From contig NADL03000547.1 of NCBI GenBank assembly GCA_002205965.3, positions 185,824 through 249,823 of the forward strand: a DNA stretch of 64,000 nucleotides, given 5' to 3'. The stretch is from Kappaphycus alvarezii. Lineage: Eukaryota; Rhodophyta; Florideophyceae; Gigartinales; Solieriaceae. Under the pieces are notes generated by a model. It did no database searches. It saw only the letters and a program-made list of their open reading frames with translations, and was not told the DNA's origin. Made by a program: the position numbers and the translations under genes. Shown here piece after piece: positions 11,836-22,062 of this stretch. Each line of letters opens with the position of its first letter. Positions within the stretch are counted from its first letter, which is position 1.

Positions 11836-12680
11836 AGTCGTTGTATCCAATAAAAGAGGATTAAGTTTCAGCGAGATTTTCTCAAATATGTCTTGATAGG
11901 CGCTAATGGATCCGTTATGATAATCCAAAAAAGGTTGTGCAAGTTTGTGAAATTGCGCTAAGTCATCCCTTTTAACAGAAAAATAGATCATGTTTTCGGA
12001 TTTGAACAAAAACTTGTGAAAAAAGCACGAACCTATGCGCTTTCACCTAAAAGTTGAACGAATTAATTTCGTTCAATAGTGTGGCAGATAAAAGTCATTT
12101 GTCGATGCTTAAACGTTGAATTTTGGTTATAATTTCAGGAGTTTTCAGATTACTCGACACTTGGACTCTACCTTAATAAAAATCTTATGCAGAACTGCAC
12201 AGAAATAAAATCAATTTCGAATTTTGGCGGTCTTTTCAGATACAGGGCAATTCATCTGAAATACGTGCGTCTTCCTGTCATCGCGCATGGATAAAATTCC
12301 AGAACTCAAGTAAAATTGGACAACCAAAAAGGACGATCACACCACCACCACCACCAGAAAGATTCTCAATCCCCGTCTCTCCCACTTTCCCATCAACAGC
12401 GTACTCTTCCAAACTTGCCCCCCACAGTTACCGGCATAGTCTCGGCCTATTCACTGCTAACTCCAAATCCGCCGACATAACGCAAGAATAGGCCAAGCAA
12501 TGCCGCATTCATCAATCATACTCAACAGCTCCCAGGCAACCGGGGTCTGGCACTTCTCGCCGAGGCCGCTTAAAAGCGCCGAGCAGAGTTTGATGCGTAC
12601 GATACCACCAGAGACAAGCCGAACTCTGATTAAAATACTTCAAGTCTTTTTACAGCGCTGGGGGGTCACAGAACATCCTT
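11836..12680. other. No recognisable gene; short CAC microsatellite
   Basis: A (CAC)n run lies at about 12340-12357. A 60-codon plus-strand frame at 12500-12682 shows no domain. It probably covers the 3' flank of the IS630-like element and the 5' flank of the Harbinger-like transposase; no inverted repeats were matched. Confidence 0.45.
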
Positions 12681-12682
12681 GA

Positions 12683-13738
12683 AATGACCAATTTTACGGC
12701 CCAAGAATTTTTTATCTATATGGACTACTTTTTTCGGCTTTGTGTCGACAAACTACAATGTTGGGAGAGGTCTCCGATCGCAGTTCACTGGCAAGGACGT
12801 CCTATTTATGAAACTGCGTTGATGAAGCACGGAGGTGCATAGGACTTCGTTGGGAAGGCATTTGGCATACGTGGCCCAACATTCGAGCGTGCGGTTTCTT
12901 CTTTTATTTTTTGCTCTCGCAGGAAGTCTATTGATTTTGTGTCAGTGATATTTCCACGCACTGGACTGTTGAAAAGTTACGAAGGAGCAAAAGGCAGTTC
13001 AAAAACTACTAGTATCTGCTATACGCAACCGATGTTACGTCTCAGCACTGTAACCGCCCCAGTGGAAATATTGAAGAAAAATAGAAGTACTTTTCAGGTA
13101 AACACAAGTTGTATGGCTTGAAGGTAGAGGTTTCTGTCCTCTCTATTGGTATTGCGGTGGGTTGTACGAGACCGTACCCCGGCTCTGTTTCGGATATTGG
13201 CATCTTCCATCAGAATTTAGAGTGGCATGAAAATCAGCTTGAGAAAACTGAAAGCTAGATTTCTGAAACAGATGATGGAATTGGTGGCTCTGCTTTCGAA
13301 AAGTATTGGGCTGTTTTCGCGGAGAAGGGTTACCAGGGTGCAATGGAGTTCATTAGGGTGGTGCATCCCAAGAAAAAACCACGCGGTTGCGATTTGACCA
13401 GGGATGAGCTGAGTTTTAATAAGTCTGTATCAAGTGATCAGATTATTGTTGAGAATTTTTATGGCCGTTTGTCCGGCCTCTAGGGTGTTTTGTCGCACAA
13501 TTATCGATGAAAAAAGAATTTTTACGGGGTTCTCTTTCGATTCTGTTTGGGTTTAACGAAGATGCATGTCGGGTGGCAGGCGTTACGAGCTGCAGATCAG
13601 ATATTTTTTATTAAGGTTAAAAATCGCCAGGACAGGATTGGTGAGGAGACCACTTTGAAGCGCACCAGAGCACAGGGGAAATACCGCAACAAGCGGAGGA
13701 GGCGAATGGAAGTTCAGCTTCCGTCCCGTGCCACATAA
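12683..13738 (+). pseudogene. PIF/Harbinger-like DDE_Tnp_4 transposase
   Basis: The frame begins near MTNFTAQEFFIYMDYFF and, after stops and shifts, shows the catalytic core. The first Asp is in YATDVTFQ (near 13020), then SGKHKLYGLKVEVSV, the second Asp in PGSVSDIGIF (near 13190), KGYQGAM (near 13330), and Glu in SSDQIIVENFYGRL (near 13435). It ends in a Lys/Arg-rich tail (13640-13738). This motif order matches DDE superfamily endonucleases of the Harbinger type. At least three frame changes and two stops mark it as dead. A second, different Harbinger-like DDE lies at 16901-17440 (-). Confidence 0.8.
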
Positions 13739-13759
13739 TCGCGCTTGACACCTACTATT

Positions 13760-15180
13760 GGCGACAGCACCAAATACAGATCTGTTTACCTGGCTAACAC
13801 CTTCATGACAGAACTTGAAAGTGTATTGAGTTAGTTTTGCAATGAATTATGTGGCCTAGACGATGAAGGCTACAAAAATGGGACTTTCATGACCGAAATT
13901 ATTGGCCCCAGCGATCTCAGGGCGTAAAGTTCTGAGATGAATGATGCAAAAAGGCAGAAATCAAATGCTTGCTTGAACGTGGGACTTTAAACGTAATTCT
14001 AAAAGAAAAACTTCCAAAAGATGGAAATGTACTTCCAGATCGATTTTTTTTGCTGTCAAGTCAACAGAAGATGGTAGAGTTAAACATAAGGCTTGATATA
14101 TCATTTGGGGACACCGATAAAAGTTTCAAGATCTAATGGCCTACTCTATATCGACCCTGCAGTATCACTCTGCATGGCTCCTACTTATACTTGCATCCGC
14201 CTTTGACTTTGACATATGGACATCAGATGTTCGTCACGCCTTATCTGCAAGCAGCTGAGCCTTAAGATGGGACATTTTCAAAAAATCGGCCGTCCCAGAG
14301 TTTGAGCTGGACCCTTCACCATGTCTTAGGCCATTTAAGCCTCAGCCTCTCTATGGTTTCTCTGTATCGGGGGATCTGTGGCACGAGAAAATCGCTAAAC
14401 TCCATCGCTACGATTTGGGAATGAAGGCGCTACGATCTGACCCGACTGTTTATGTCCTTATTGAACATTGAGTGTTGAAAGGCTTTTCAGGTGGATAAGT
14501 TGATGATTTAATTCGTGTGAGAGACAAATAATTCAAAAAATATCGAAAAGGACAAATGCCCGATTCGAAATGTCAGAGAACCAGATGCTTCCTTGCTCAT
14601 TCACCGTTTTCCCTGTCGCGATCGATAAGGACGGTACTCTAATTCAAGATCAACACGAGTACCTCAGAAACTCGAGCAGCTACCCCCGACTGCAAGTTTT
14701 CACAATTCAGATCAATGCGTATAAAGATATCAAGGCTCGAGAATACGCGCCCAGACTGCTTATTTGAAATTGCTCAGCTGGCTCAAGTGACAGAGGACAG
14801 GTTTACACAGGCACCGAAACATAATCTGAAACGGGTTAACAAGGCGGTAGCATTCGCTGTTGACAATCGCCTTTATTTGCGGATCCAGAAGTTCGATAAG
14901 AATATATAGGGGTCATTGGATTCTTCGATGCGTCTTTTTCAAATAATGCAGATTATCTACCCAGTTGGGCCACATATGTTTTATTGGAGACGATATTGGA
15001 CTAGTCGTCCCTATCTCATTCAAGTCATACAAAGCGAAGAGGTTAACTAGATCTGCTATGGCTGGAGAGGTTATTTCATGCAGTGACCTCTTTGATGTCG
15101 CTTCGGTTCTTTGGATAGAGCTTGGAGAACCGGTGGGAAGGTCGTTGGTGTAGGGAGAAGGAAGAAGTAAAACCACGGTT
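13760..15180 (+). pseudogene. Copia remnant (copia-2): RT and RNase H
   Basis: Spread over three frames are the RVT_2 N-terminal block (GTLNVILKEKLPKDGNVLP near 13980-14035), a GYVDD-like remnant near 14485-14505 where the frame shifts, and a stretch like copia-1 in which polymerase passes to RNase H (REYAPRLL...CEIAQLAQVTEDRF...LKRVNKAV, 14745-14850). The RNase H first Asp is in FFDASF near 14920. It is the same lineage as copia-1 but strongly eroded. No LTR was recognised. The left edge abuts the Harbinger-like transposase and the right edge approaches the left inverted repeat at 15380. Confidence 0.65.
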
Positions 15181-15379
15181 CGGTCACTTTCGTAAGCTGA
15201 GGTGCTCTGCCCAGCCCTTATCCTTAGCGTCAGTTCATGTCCTACCCATATACACCAACGGACTTCCCATCACCGCCAAGGACCTCCCCGCAAGACAGAT
15301 TGTACTCTCGTGTGGTCCTTGCCAGCCTAGGAGTAGTTTTCAACGGCAATACTGATTGTACTTTACTCACTTACTGTAA

Positions 15380-15408
15380 CAGTGGGTGCATGCAAAAATT
15401 TACAGATA
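15380..15408 (+). repeat. Left terminal inverted repeat of the Harbinger-like element
   Basis: CAGTGGGTGCATGCA followed by A-AAATTTACAG-A-TA. It pairs with 17741-17769. A TACTCAC word just outside may extend the repeat with an indel. Confidence 0.75.
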
Positions 15409-15574
15409 CCCAGGCCATTACATATCTAGAGCGCTCGTAAAGCGTTTCAGAAATTTCAACCATTTCAGAAACCCAAATAATGGCGCCACATGATCAACAC
15501 GAATACCAGTAAGTCGAGAGTCTTTGGACTGTCTTAACAGTTGAACGGTAATAGCTACACCTCGCACCGCCATC

Positions 15575-16340
15575 ATGTCTGCAGGCTCTAGTTCAAATGA
15601 ACCAGAAACAGAACAAATGTCTTCATCTGCAGCTCATGAGCTTCAAAATGTAGACGACGTTCCACCAACAGATTCACTTCAGACCAAGCCTGTCGCCTGT
15701 AACAAATCTCCTGCAAAGGGTGTTAAGGGCCGTTTTGGCTCCCAAGACTACAGTAAAGTCGTTACTAAAAGCTTGCTGAATATTATGGAACGAGTTGAAC
15801 CAATTGGCTCTAACATTTGGGCGTCCGTTGTAGAGCAGTTTGAACAGGTGAGCAAAAAAAATCTACGCCCACTACGAGATCAGACGTCGCTCAAGGCAAA
15901 TTTTGATAAACTTTGAAAGGCGAAGAAACCAAGAGGTGATCTTAAATGTCCTCAGACGTCCGTCGCGGGAAACAAATAGCAGGAAATATACGTGCAACTG
16001 TTGCTGCGAAAATGCTTGAAGACGACTGCGATGACGGTTCGACACACAGAGAAGAGGACAGAAGTGCTGTATGTGGAGAAAACGGTGTTGATGCTCGTGA
16101 GAAACGTCGCGCAATTGGCCAAAGTGGGTCGAATGGAAAGAAGTAAAGTACAGAGATAGCGTTAATATCCATTGCGGAGATAATTTCAGAGTTTATAGGT
16201 GTTATTGAGAGCTTCTTGACGTCCGGAAATGATTCTGACAACCTGACTGGTAACCAAAAAAATGTTCACTATGACTGTTGTGAAGAGGAAGGTTGCTGCG
16301 CTGAAGGAGGAAATGACGAAGAGCATGAACGAGACAAGGG
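15575..16340 (+). pseudogene. DUF6818/SANT-like DNA-binding protein, frame-broken
   Basis: An ATG at 15575 starts a 113-codon frame: Ser/Glu-rich head (residues 1-45), then a SANT/Myb-like block (YSKVVTKSLLNIMERVEPIG, NIWASVVEQFEQ, LKANFDKL). A stop at 15914-15916 interrupts it just before the conserved KAKKPRGDLKCP, which continues in the same frame. The later parts (15946-16146 and on) are in other frames and include acidic and helical coiled segments. DUF6818-type proteins are widespread in oomycetes and algae; the likely role is binding transposon ends together with the DDE protein encoded opposite. The single stop and the shifts could be decay or assembly errors. Confidence 0.6.
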
Positions 16341-16464
16341 ATATGAATGGAGGTATTAATTCTGCATTTGAGACGATATTCGGAACGCTCTCTGTCGGGG
16401 CTCTGTCAGCAAACGAACAGTAATGACATTTTTCGTGAAGTTTTTAGCGTCGCCGGGCTTCCTC

Positions 16465-16500
16465 TCGCGCGGGGCCTTGCCCTGCGGGGCAAAAAGCGCG
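16465..16500. repeat. GC-rich hairpin between two convergent genes
   Basis: TTGCCC and GGGCAA (16477-16492) form a 6-bp stem around a 4-base loop, flanked by CGCGC and GCGCG that can extend the pairing. It is an abrupt GC-rich island between the 3' ends of the DUF6818-like and DDE genes. It may separate the two transcripts; that is inference. Confidence 0.55.
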
Positions 16501-16900
16501 TAAATGCTCGCTGGCGCTCGCATTCGTGCACTTTGATCCTCGGGCTTCGACCTAACTACGGAGAAGATGAAGGGTTATACGTCCTTCCAATACTGTTCCG
16601 GCCCATGGTCCTGGTTCGGTAGTTAAGTAAACGAACTGCGAGTTCGATTATTATTCCTCTTCGTTCTGCATCAGTTTTCAATGTAGACTTCAAGCAGCCA
16701 AAGGGACCTTTGATCGCACAAATTACACATTCCGCGCTTTGCTGCGCTGCAAAAAAAGATCCACCGCAGCAAGTTCTTCGGATTTGGATAAGTCAGCGAT
16801 TTAGTTCAATTTCTTTGCGCGCAGTATCTTGCCATTTGTGCAAGAGGTATTACTAACAAACGCCTAGTCATCAAGAAGAGCATTTCCAGTAGTTTTAATT

Positions 16901-17440
16901 TCATCTGAAATTTTGACATGGATATCGCCGAAAAGAAACGTAGTCCTGCACCTTCAACCTTACTCGATCAGTTACTGCGAAAACGCCCTTAAAGAATGGG
17001 CCAAGCTTTCTGTTGTTTTCGAGGAGAGCAGCTGAGGCTTTTTGTTGTTCCACAGTAGGACAGACAACACGACATTTAAGTGCTTCAGGACATCTACTGG
17101 CTTTCAAAAGAATGATCAACGAGAATTCTAACCAAACAGAAAGTGTTGATGGTACGATGCCAAAAAAGGGCACATTTGATACGCAGTAGAACTTTTTTTT
17201 GAGGTAGTGCAACCCAAGAGCAAGAAGGTCGGTTAACATCAGGTTTGGTTTGCGCCCTTGAGTTGCGTTGTTTGGTGATACGGACTTTAAAGCACTTGTA
17301 GATTCTATATTTGTCAAATAATGGTAGAAAGTGGTTCAGGAACATGGTTTTTGTAAAGTTTTTTGTGATGATGAAATCGTTTTCTGCACCATTAAGCAGG
17401 AGACGCCACCAAAGCGTGTGTACAGCTGATTTTTTGGGAT
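16901..17440 (-). pseudogene. Harbinger-like DDE transposase, N-terminal half
   Basis: On the minus strand, HTLWWRLLLNGAENDFI and FLNHFLPLFDKYR (17430-17300) are followed after a frame change by GRKPNLMLTDLLALGLHYL, FFGIVPSTLSVWL, ALKCRVVCPTVEQQ and GVFAVTDRVRLKVQDYV (17260-16920). This is the N-terminal order of DDE superfamily endonucleases; the last block carries the first Asp (usually in a DG pair, here DR). The second and third catalytic motifs are not seen, so the gene is truncated toward 16900. It converges on the DUF6818-like gene inside the same inverted repeats. Confidence 0.65.
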
Positions 17441-17740
17441 GTAACATACCTTTTCTTGTATGCTGCGCTACTGTATGAGTCCTACGACGGCGTATAGGCG
17501 TCAAGAAAGGCAAAGCGAAACAGCGTAGGCGGCGGCACACACAACCGCCGCAGCTTTCTTGAGTTTTGTGCGCTTTTTGCAGGTTGTTTACAAGATTTCT
17601 AGCTACTGCAACCTGGCAAGCATTCTGGAAACATGGAAGAGCCCTCGGAGGGCCGTTTCTGATGTTCAAATGTGAAGAAGTGCACTTCAAAATCTGAATT
17701 GCTTGGCGTTTGTTTATTGGCTTAGAACTGGTTGACTGTA

Positions 17741-17769
17741 TAACTGTAAATTTCTGCATGCACCCACTG
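17741..17769 (-). repeat. Right terminal inverted repeat of the Harbinger-like element
   Basis: Reverse complement of the left repeat: on the minus strand it reads CAGTGGGTGCATGCA then G-AAATTTACAG-T-TA. The dispersed repeat at 17777 begins only a few bases outside it. Confidence 0.75.
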
Positions 17770-17776
17770 GGTGAGT

Positions 17777-17950
17777 ATGAAATGCTTGTTTTCGAATTCA
17801 CTCACTCTCTGCGGCCAAGCGGAACCTATATTCTCCTTTCTTTGGATTCCAGTAGCACTTTTGGCTTCTCATAGGGGCTACCAGTCGGGGTTTCTACGCG
17901 CATACAGTACCCGTACAATGTACAGTGGTTTTGTATACTGTACGGGCGAT
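17777..17950 (+). repeat. Copy 1 of a dispersed repeat of about 175 bp
   Basis: Similar along its length to 32635-32812 in the same orientation: ATGCTTGTTTTC, then GCGG-AAGCG-AAC, TTGGATTCCAG, CATAGGGG-like TATAGGGG, and a final palindromic CCGTACA...TGTACGGG. Similarity stops at both ends. The second copy lies between elements D and C, so it may be a piece of an LTR or leader of one of them. Confidence 0.65.
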
Positions 17951-18629
17951 TCGGTGCAATAAGACTGCGATGATTATTTTACTCTCGACAAAACAAACCC
18001 GCGCCGCGCCCCCCACTCATTGTGAGCCACAGCCGCCACAAAAGAAATAATGGACTACAGCACTCATCCCCACACATAGGGCGTACTCTTTTCTTCTACA
18101 TACACGTAAAACTATCTCCCAGACTACGTCGTGTACCCTCGTGTCAATTCACCACTAGAACACACCCATCGTCTCAAACAGGGTGGGGTAAGACGTGCCA
18201 GTGAATGGCTCAAGTACAAATGCATGAACTGGTACATTAGACTTGCAAATGTACTCAATTTTTTTAAAAAAGACAAGGGCAGTCCGTTCCATGTCCTTAA
18301 GAACATTTCATTCAAGAATTAACGGGAAGTACCGATTTCCTGTCCAGTCAGTGTGCAAAGAGGTGTAACGTACCAGTGATACATTACAGTACCACTGGAA
18401 CGTTATCTAATGTACTACAATAATCAACATGTACATGTTACGGACAAAACAAGCTCAGATTGAGATTGAACAGAGCATCACTCCCCAAAAAACCTCCCTC
18501 CCAAGCACAGCATGAAAAATCAATCATACACGAATCAGACCGCAGAGAAGCTCACTCTGGTTGACAGCAACTACATCCAGACCGGAAACAAAACCCCTAG
18601 CACTGAGTCCATTCTTGCAAAAAGTACAT
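17951..18629. other. No recognisable gene
   Basis: Short frames of about 60 codons only. Several GTAC-centred palindromic words occur at 18360-18440 (for example around GTACCAGTGATAC). It may include the left flank of the hAT element; no terminal repeat was matched. Confidence 0.45.
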
Positions 18630-20045
18630 GAAAATTTATCCCAAAACAAGCGGGAAGGGAAAAAAGCTGTACTTTTGGGTTTCTTCCAGAAAATAGACGA
18701 ACACAAATACGTATGTATTCTTTGCAATCCAAGTTGAGAATCCAAAACGTCAGCGAGCAATCGTGAATTTAAGGGAATCATATCACTTAACCCGAACATA
18801 GGCGCCAATTCATGTCGAAGTCATTTAAAGGGCAACTACCATGCGTTACTTAAGAAATTCAGCGATCGCTAAGAAGCCGAAACGCGCCTTCGAAAAAACC
18901 AGAGAACAGTTCAAAAATATTTGGATACACATCAAAACTACAGCTATACTTCTGAAATCGCTCATCAAGTGGTCAATAATTTCAAGATTCTGGTCGCTAA
19001 GGCATAATTGCCGTTCTTGATCGTTGAGCATCCGGATTTTAGAAAATTTGTCCACTGCCTCAATCCTCGTGTTTCGATTCTGGATACGAAGAAATTCTTC
19101 ATGAATCATATTACGAGTTTCACTGACGAAGTATTGAATGAAATAGTCATGCCTAAGTTGAAGTTCCTCGCTTCAGTTAGTATTTCATTCGATTTTTGGA
19201 TGATTCGAGGATGTGAGGATATATTTGATTTGATTGCCCATGTTTTCGATGACGAATATCAGCAAAAACGTGTACATCTGGCTCTGATACAGTGCGATAG
19301 TGCAAAAGGATATTAATAGAGTGTCCTCTTGGTTGAGCAACTAGAGAATTTCAAAATTCGAGATAGAGTGTTTGCTTGTGTGAAAGATTGGTTATCTAAC
19401 CTTAGAGCATGTAGAAACATCATTTGGACTGTAAAAGTTTTAAACATGCTTATATTAAAAGCTCCTTTAGAGGCCTGTATTTTGACCATAAAATATCTGG
19501 TGCATACAATTCTGCATTATCTACGAACGTGACAGAAGGGTTGTCCCTCCTTGGTTTTTCATTGGTGAGGTCTACGCTTCAGTAATGTATAACATAGACA
19601 AAAAAGTCTGCCAAGGGACGGAAGGAATGACTAGAAGCATTTAGTTCCTTCGGTATTAGTCCTCGGCTAATTACAACTCCTGTTCAGACAAGATTCATCA
19701 GTATTGTAGTTTTGTTTAGAATGATGCTGAAATACAAGGAGGTCGTCAAGAAGTGCTTTGGAGATCAGTAGGATCGAAACATTCGCAAACAAGTGCCTAG
19801 TCAACAGGTATGGGACATTTACCAATGCGTGGTTGAAACCTTGGAGCAGTTATTTTTCTCTTTTTTGGAGAGCCAGAAAAAAAAGTGGACGGAAAGCGAT
19901 GCAGTTGGACATATATCAAAGGTATTTGTTATTTATCAAGAGAACTGCAGAACTGTGAAAACCGTTACTACTCACGATTATGACGCTCAGCTTGATATGT
20001 TGAAAGACAGGGTTTCATCAGTTGTCGCGAAAGCATTTTGTAATA
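18630..20045 (+). pseudogene. hAT-family transposase with BED-type zinc finger
   Basis: A BED-like finger is made by VCILC (Cys codons at 18714 and 18723) and RSHLKGNYH (His codons at 18822 and 18840). A stop lies between. The hAT core follows: EHPDFRKFVHCLNP (near 19025), SISFDFWM (near 19185), the aligned HVFDDEYQQKRVHLAL, and after a stop the RDRVFACVKDWLSNLRAC block (near 19360). The C-terminal part (19793-20045) is helical and may be the dimerisation region, without a clear signature. hAT proteins cut and paste DNA; this one has several stops. Terminal repeats and the 8-bp duplication were not found. Confidence 0.7.
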
Positions 20046-20049
20046 TACT

Positions 20050-20426
20050 TGATATTGAATCCCTTCGTCATGCACACCGATTCTTGCGGAATTCATCCGT
20101 ACCGCGTTTCGCTTCAAGATTTCCTCGATCTCTTTGGAACTCACATTACGAACTATGTAATTCACTGCGTCAGTGACGAGGTCACGCTTGGGGACTCCTT
20201 CAAACTCGGTCTCACAGAATCTCAACCCGATCGGCGCATTTATGATGAGGTCCGAGACGGAGAATGTATCATCAGTACGGTTCGCTGGGACGACAAAACC
20301 AAAACTTGTCTCCTTACGGTAGAGTCTCCTTGGAGTGCGAAGGTCGACTCAGTGCTGTGTCTAGCGGTCATAAGTATTGCGGACTTCATCCCAGTTGTTG
20401 TTTCTAGTTGTTTTCGGTTCGTGTAA
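20050..20426 (+). pseudogene. Unidentified coding remnant
   Basis: The plus-strand frame reads like real protein (YRVSLQDFLDLFGTHI, IISTVRWDDKTKTC, LLTVESPWSAKVDSVL) and ends at a TAA at 20424-20426. I do not recognise the family. It directly follows the hAT remnant and precedes another coding-like frame in the same orientation at 20570, so the two may be pieces of one gene. Confidence 0.4.
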
Positions 20427-20569
20427 GGGAGCCATATGCTTCCTCCAGTCCTGTCTTGGCTTCCCCGCGCTCCGATGTGGTATTTCGTGACGACATCGAC
20501 ATATGAATTGGCTTCCCGATCTCAAACGCCCTCTGGCAGCTGGGTGCTCCTTCCATTAAAATAGAGTAG

Positions 20570-21040
20570 TTGAAGTACTATGAAAGTAACGATAGAAAGT
20601 TGAAGGCCGATGTCACAGGCAAGTATCGCATTAGAAGTTTGAGGGAAGCTCAAAAGCATGCCCCTCTACGTTTTTTAAATCTTCAACAACTCTGTAGTCT
20701 CAATCCGGGCTTCAAAGAGATTTTGAAGATTCCTAGTGGGGCTTACGTTGTGAAGATCCAGGGTTCCCGTGGAGTTCATAACTCTGTCACGATGAATACT
20801 GAGATCGGCTAGATATGGGACCCGTGCGAGCTTTTTGCTTTAAAACTCTCTCCACAAGCTCTCTGTGAATGTTTCGGTGATAAATCTTCAATTATATTCG
20901 GTCTAGAAGTCCAAAAGGTAGTGCTTGTGACTGCAGAAAAGCGAAGGAAGCGGCGTCCTGCTCGCAACTCCTTGTCCGTCCGTAAGCGCAAGCGGAGGAT
21001 GAGGGGAGAAAAGGGAGGCAACAGCGCCGCTCCCTGGTTA
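20570..21040 (+). pseudogene. Unidentified coding remnant, possible cysteine-protease-like C-terminus
   Basis: One frame (20570-20812) then, past a stop, IWDPCELFALKLSPQALCECFGDKSS and a Lys/Arg-rich tail (20940-21040, KRRKRRPAR...RKRKRRM). The pattern GAYVVKIQGSRGVHNSVTMN...IWD resembles the His...Asp second half of papain-like proteases found in some transposons, but this is a weak resemblance. The basic tail could be a nuclear-localisation signal. An AATAAA lies near 21110. Confidence 0.35.
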
Positions 21041-21149
21041 TTCCAGATTCAAGACTTCACCCAAAGCGTTTACGATGCCTCTCCATACTTCCTTTGTACT
21101 TATTCTTTTACAATAAATTATTCTTCGTCCTTGCTCTTCAACTCGCTCG

Positions 21150-21614
21150 ATTTCTTGATTCTACTCCTTTTTTGGTTTCAATTATTGCTTTTTTTCAGAT
21201 AAGTGAATGAGTATGTCTCGTCTTATATGGGACAATCTGGCGCGCATGAATTTTTTTCCTTGTAACGCGACCAATGGAGGACATTAAATCGTAGCGTGGG
21301 TGGTTCGCTTTAGTCATCCGGCACGGTCCGTAGAAATATGAATCGAAGGCCGACCACTTGCGCCCCTTACTGAAGGCCGCAACGTGCGCCACAACACTTC
21401 ATCTCTAACTCCGAACTCCCTGAGGTTTTCCTTGGCCTTAAGGGGTTTACTAGATTTCTCCACCCCAGCAGCTAGCGTTCCGGAATCGGCTAAGGTCTCG
21501 AAAAGCCGGTTATGGGCACCTGAGTTACTGCGAAATGATAGCAAATCACTGACCATCATCCTCAGATTAATCCTAAACATCAGTCGGAAAGGGGATTGAG
21601 CGTCGCTTCGATCC
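21150..21614 (-). pseudogene. Element D, integrase C-terminal part (3' segment beyond the nested insertion)
   Basis: On the minus strand the residues just inside 21614 (SPFRLMFRINLRMM) line up with the integrase segment SPFELMYGRAPRML of element A. In another frame 21195-21392 gives KWSAFDSYFYGPC...RKKIHARQIVPY, matching KWPAFQTKYSNPC...RRAIHARRLVPY of A. This is therefore the end of the minus-strand integrase whose front part lies at 28774-29364. The protein stops near 21197 with no counterpart of the duplicated extension seen in A and B. Stops and shifts are present. Confidence 0.8.
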
Positions 21615-21619
21615 CGTCT
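21615..21619 (+). repeat. Left target-site duplication of the chromovirus (CGTCT)
   Basis: CGTCT directly precedes the TG of the 5' LTR and recurs at 28769-28773 directly after the CA of the 3' LTR. Five bases is the usual Ty3/gypsy duplication length. Confidence 0.9.
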
Positions 21620-22047
21620 TGTAACGATTGTGCCCCCAAATCCACTAAGACATTACTGACAGTATCCCGCCATTAACCGTTACCAAGACAATCACATAAC
21701 GCCATTGTGGCGATCTCGCGTGGTTCTCGAAACTTTTCCCACCTCACCAATCAGCAATTACTTTATGTCTTCTTGCCAATTGGACCAATAGAACTTTGCT
21801 ATGATGTTTTCTGTTGTCAATCTCCCTGATAGTTTCTACGTGAACCTTCACACCCTTTTAGTTTCATGCCTTTAGGGCCGTTCTTCTAGAACACCTCTGA
21901 ATTTAGCATTGCTTATCTACAATTTATCATAGCCGTCGTTGAGTAATTCTTCCATATAAACCCTGGTCTCAAGCTCCGGCCTGTTTACCGGAAGCATCAA
22001 CCAACAGTTCAACCATCGATTACCTTGTGTGCGCCCAAACCCCCACA
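21620..22047 (+). repeat. Chromovirus 5' LTR (428 bp)
   Basis: Starts TGTAACGATTG and ends CCCCCACA. It matches the 3' LTR except that about 90 bp present at 28320-28410 are absent near 21687. Polymerase II transcription would start inside it. Confidence 0.9.
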
Positions 22048-22049
22048 TC

Positions 22050-22062
22050 TGGTAGCATCGCC
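22050..22062 (+). other. Probable primer-binding site
   Basis: TGGTAGCATCGCC begins two bases after the LTR end, where the CCA-ending 3' terminus of a host tRNA normally pairs. The tRNA was not identified. Confidence 0.6.

Larger units (their letters stand above)
15380..17769. mobile_element. Two-gene Harbinger-like DNA transposon (inferred)
   Basis: A 29-bp sequence starting CAGTGGGTGCATGCA at 15380 recurs in reverse complement at 17741-17769 with two or three mismatches. Between the copies lie a plus-strand DUF6818/SANT-like gene and a minus-strand DDE gene in convergent orientation. PIF/Harbinger transposons are known to encode exactly two proteins, a Myb/SANT-type DNA-binding protein and a DDE transposase, so the gene pair and the repeats support one element of about 2.4 kb. 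The 3-bp TWA target duplication expected of the family was not found at these edges, so the exact ends are uncertain. Confidence 0.6.

Noticed and set aside
17094..17801. The 235-codon minus-strand frame as one intact protein starting at 17801
   Set aside because: Its first part reads through the inverted repeat and non-coding sequence; only from about 17440 onward does it match a DDE transposase, and it then changes frame.
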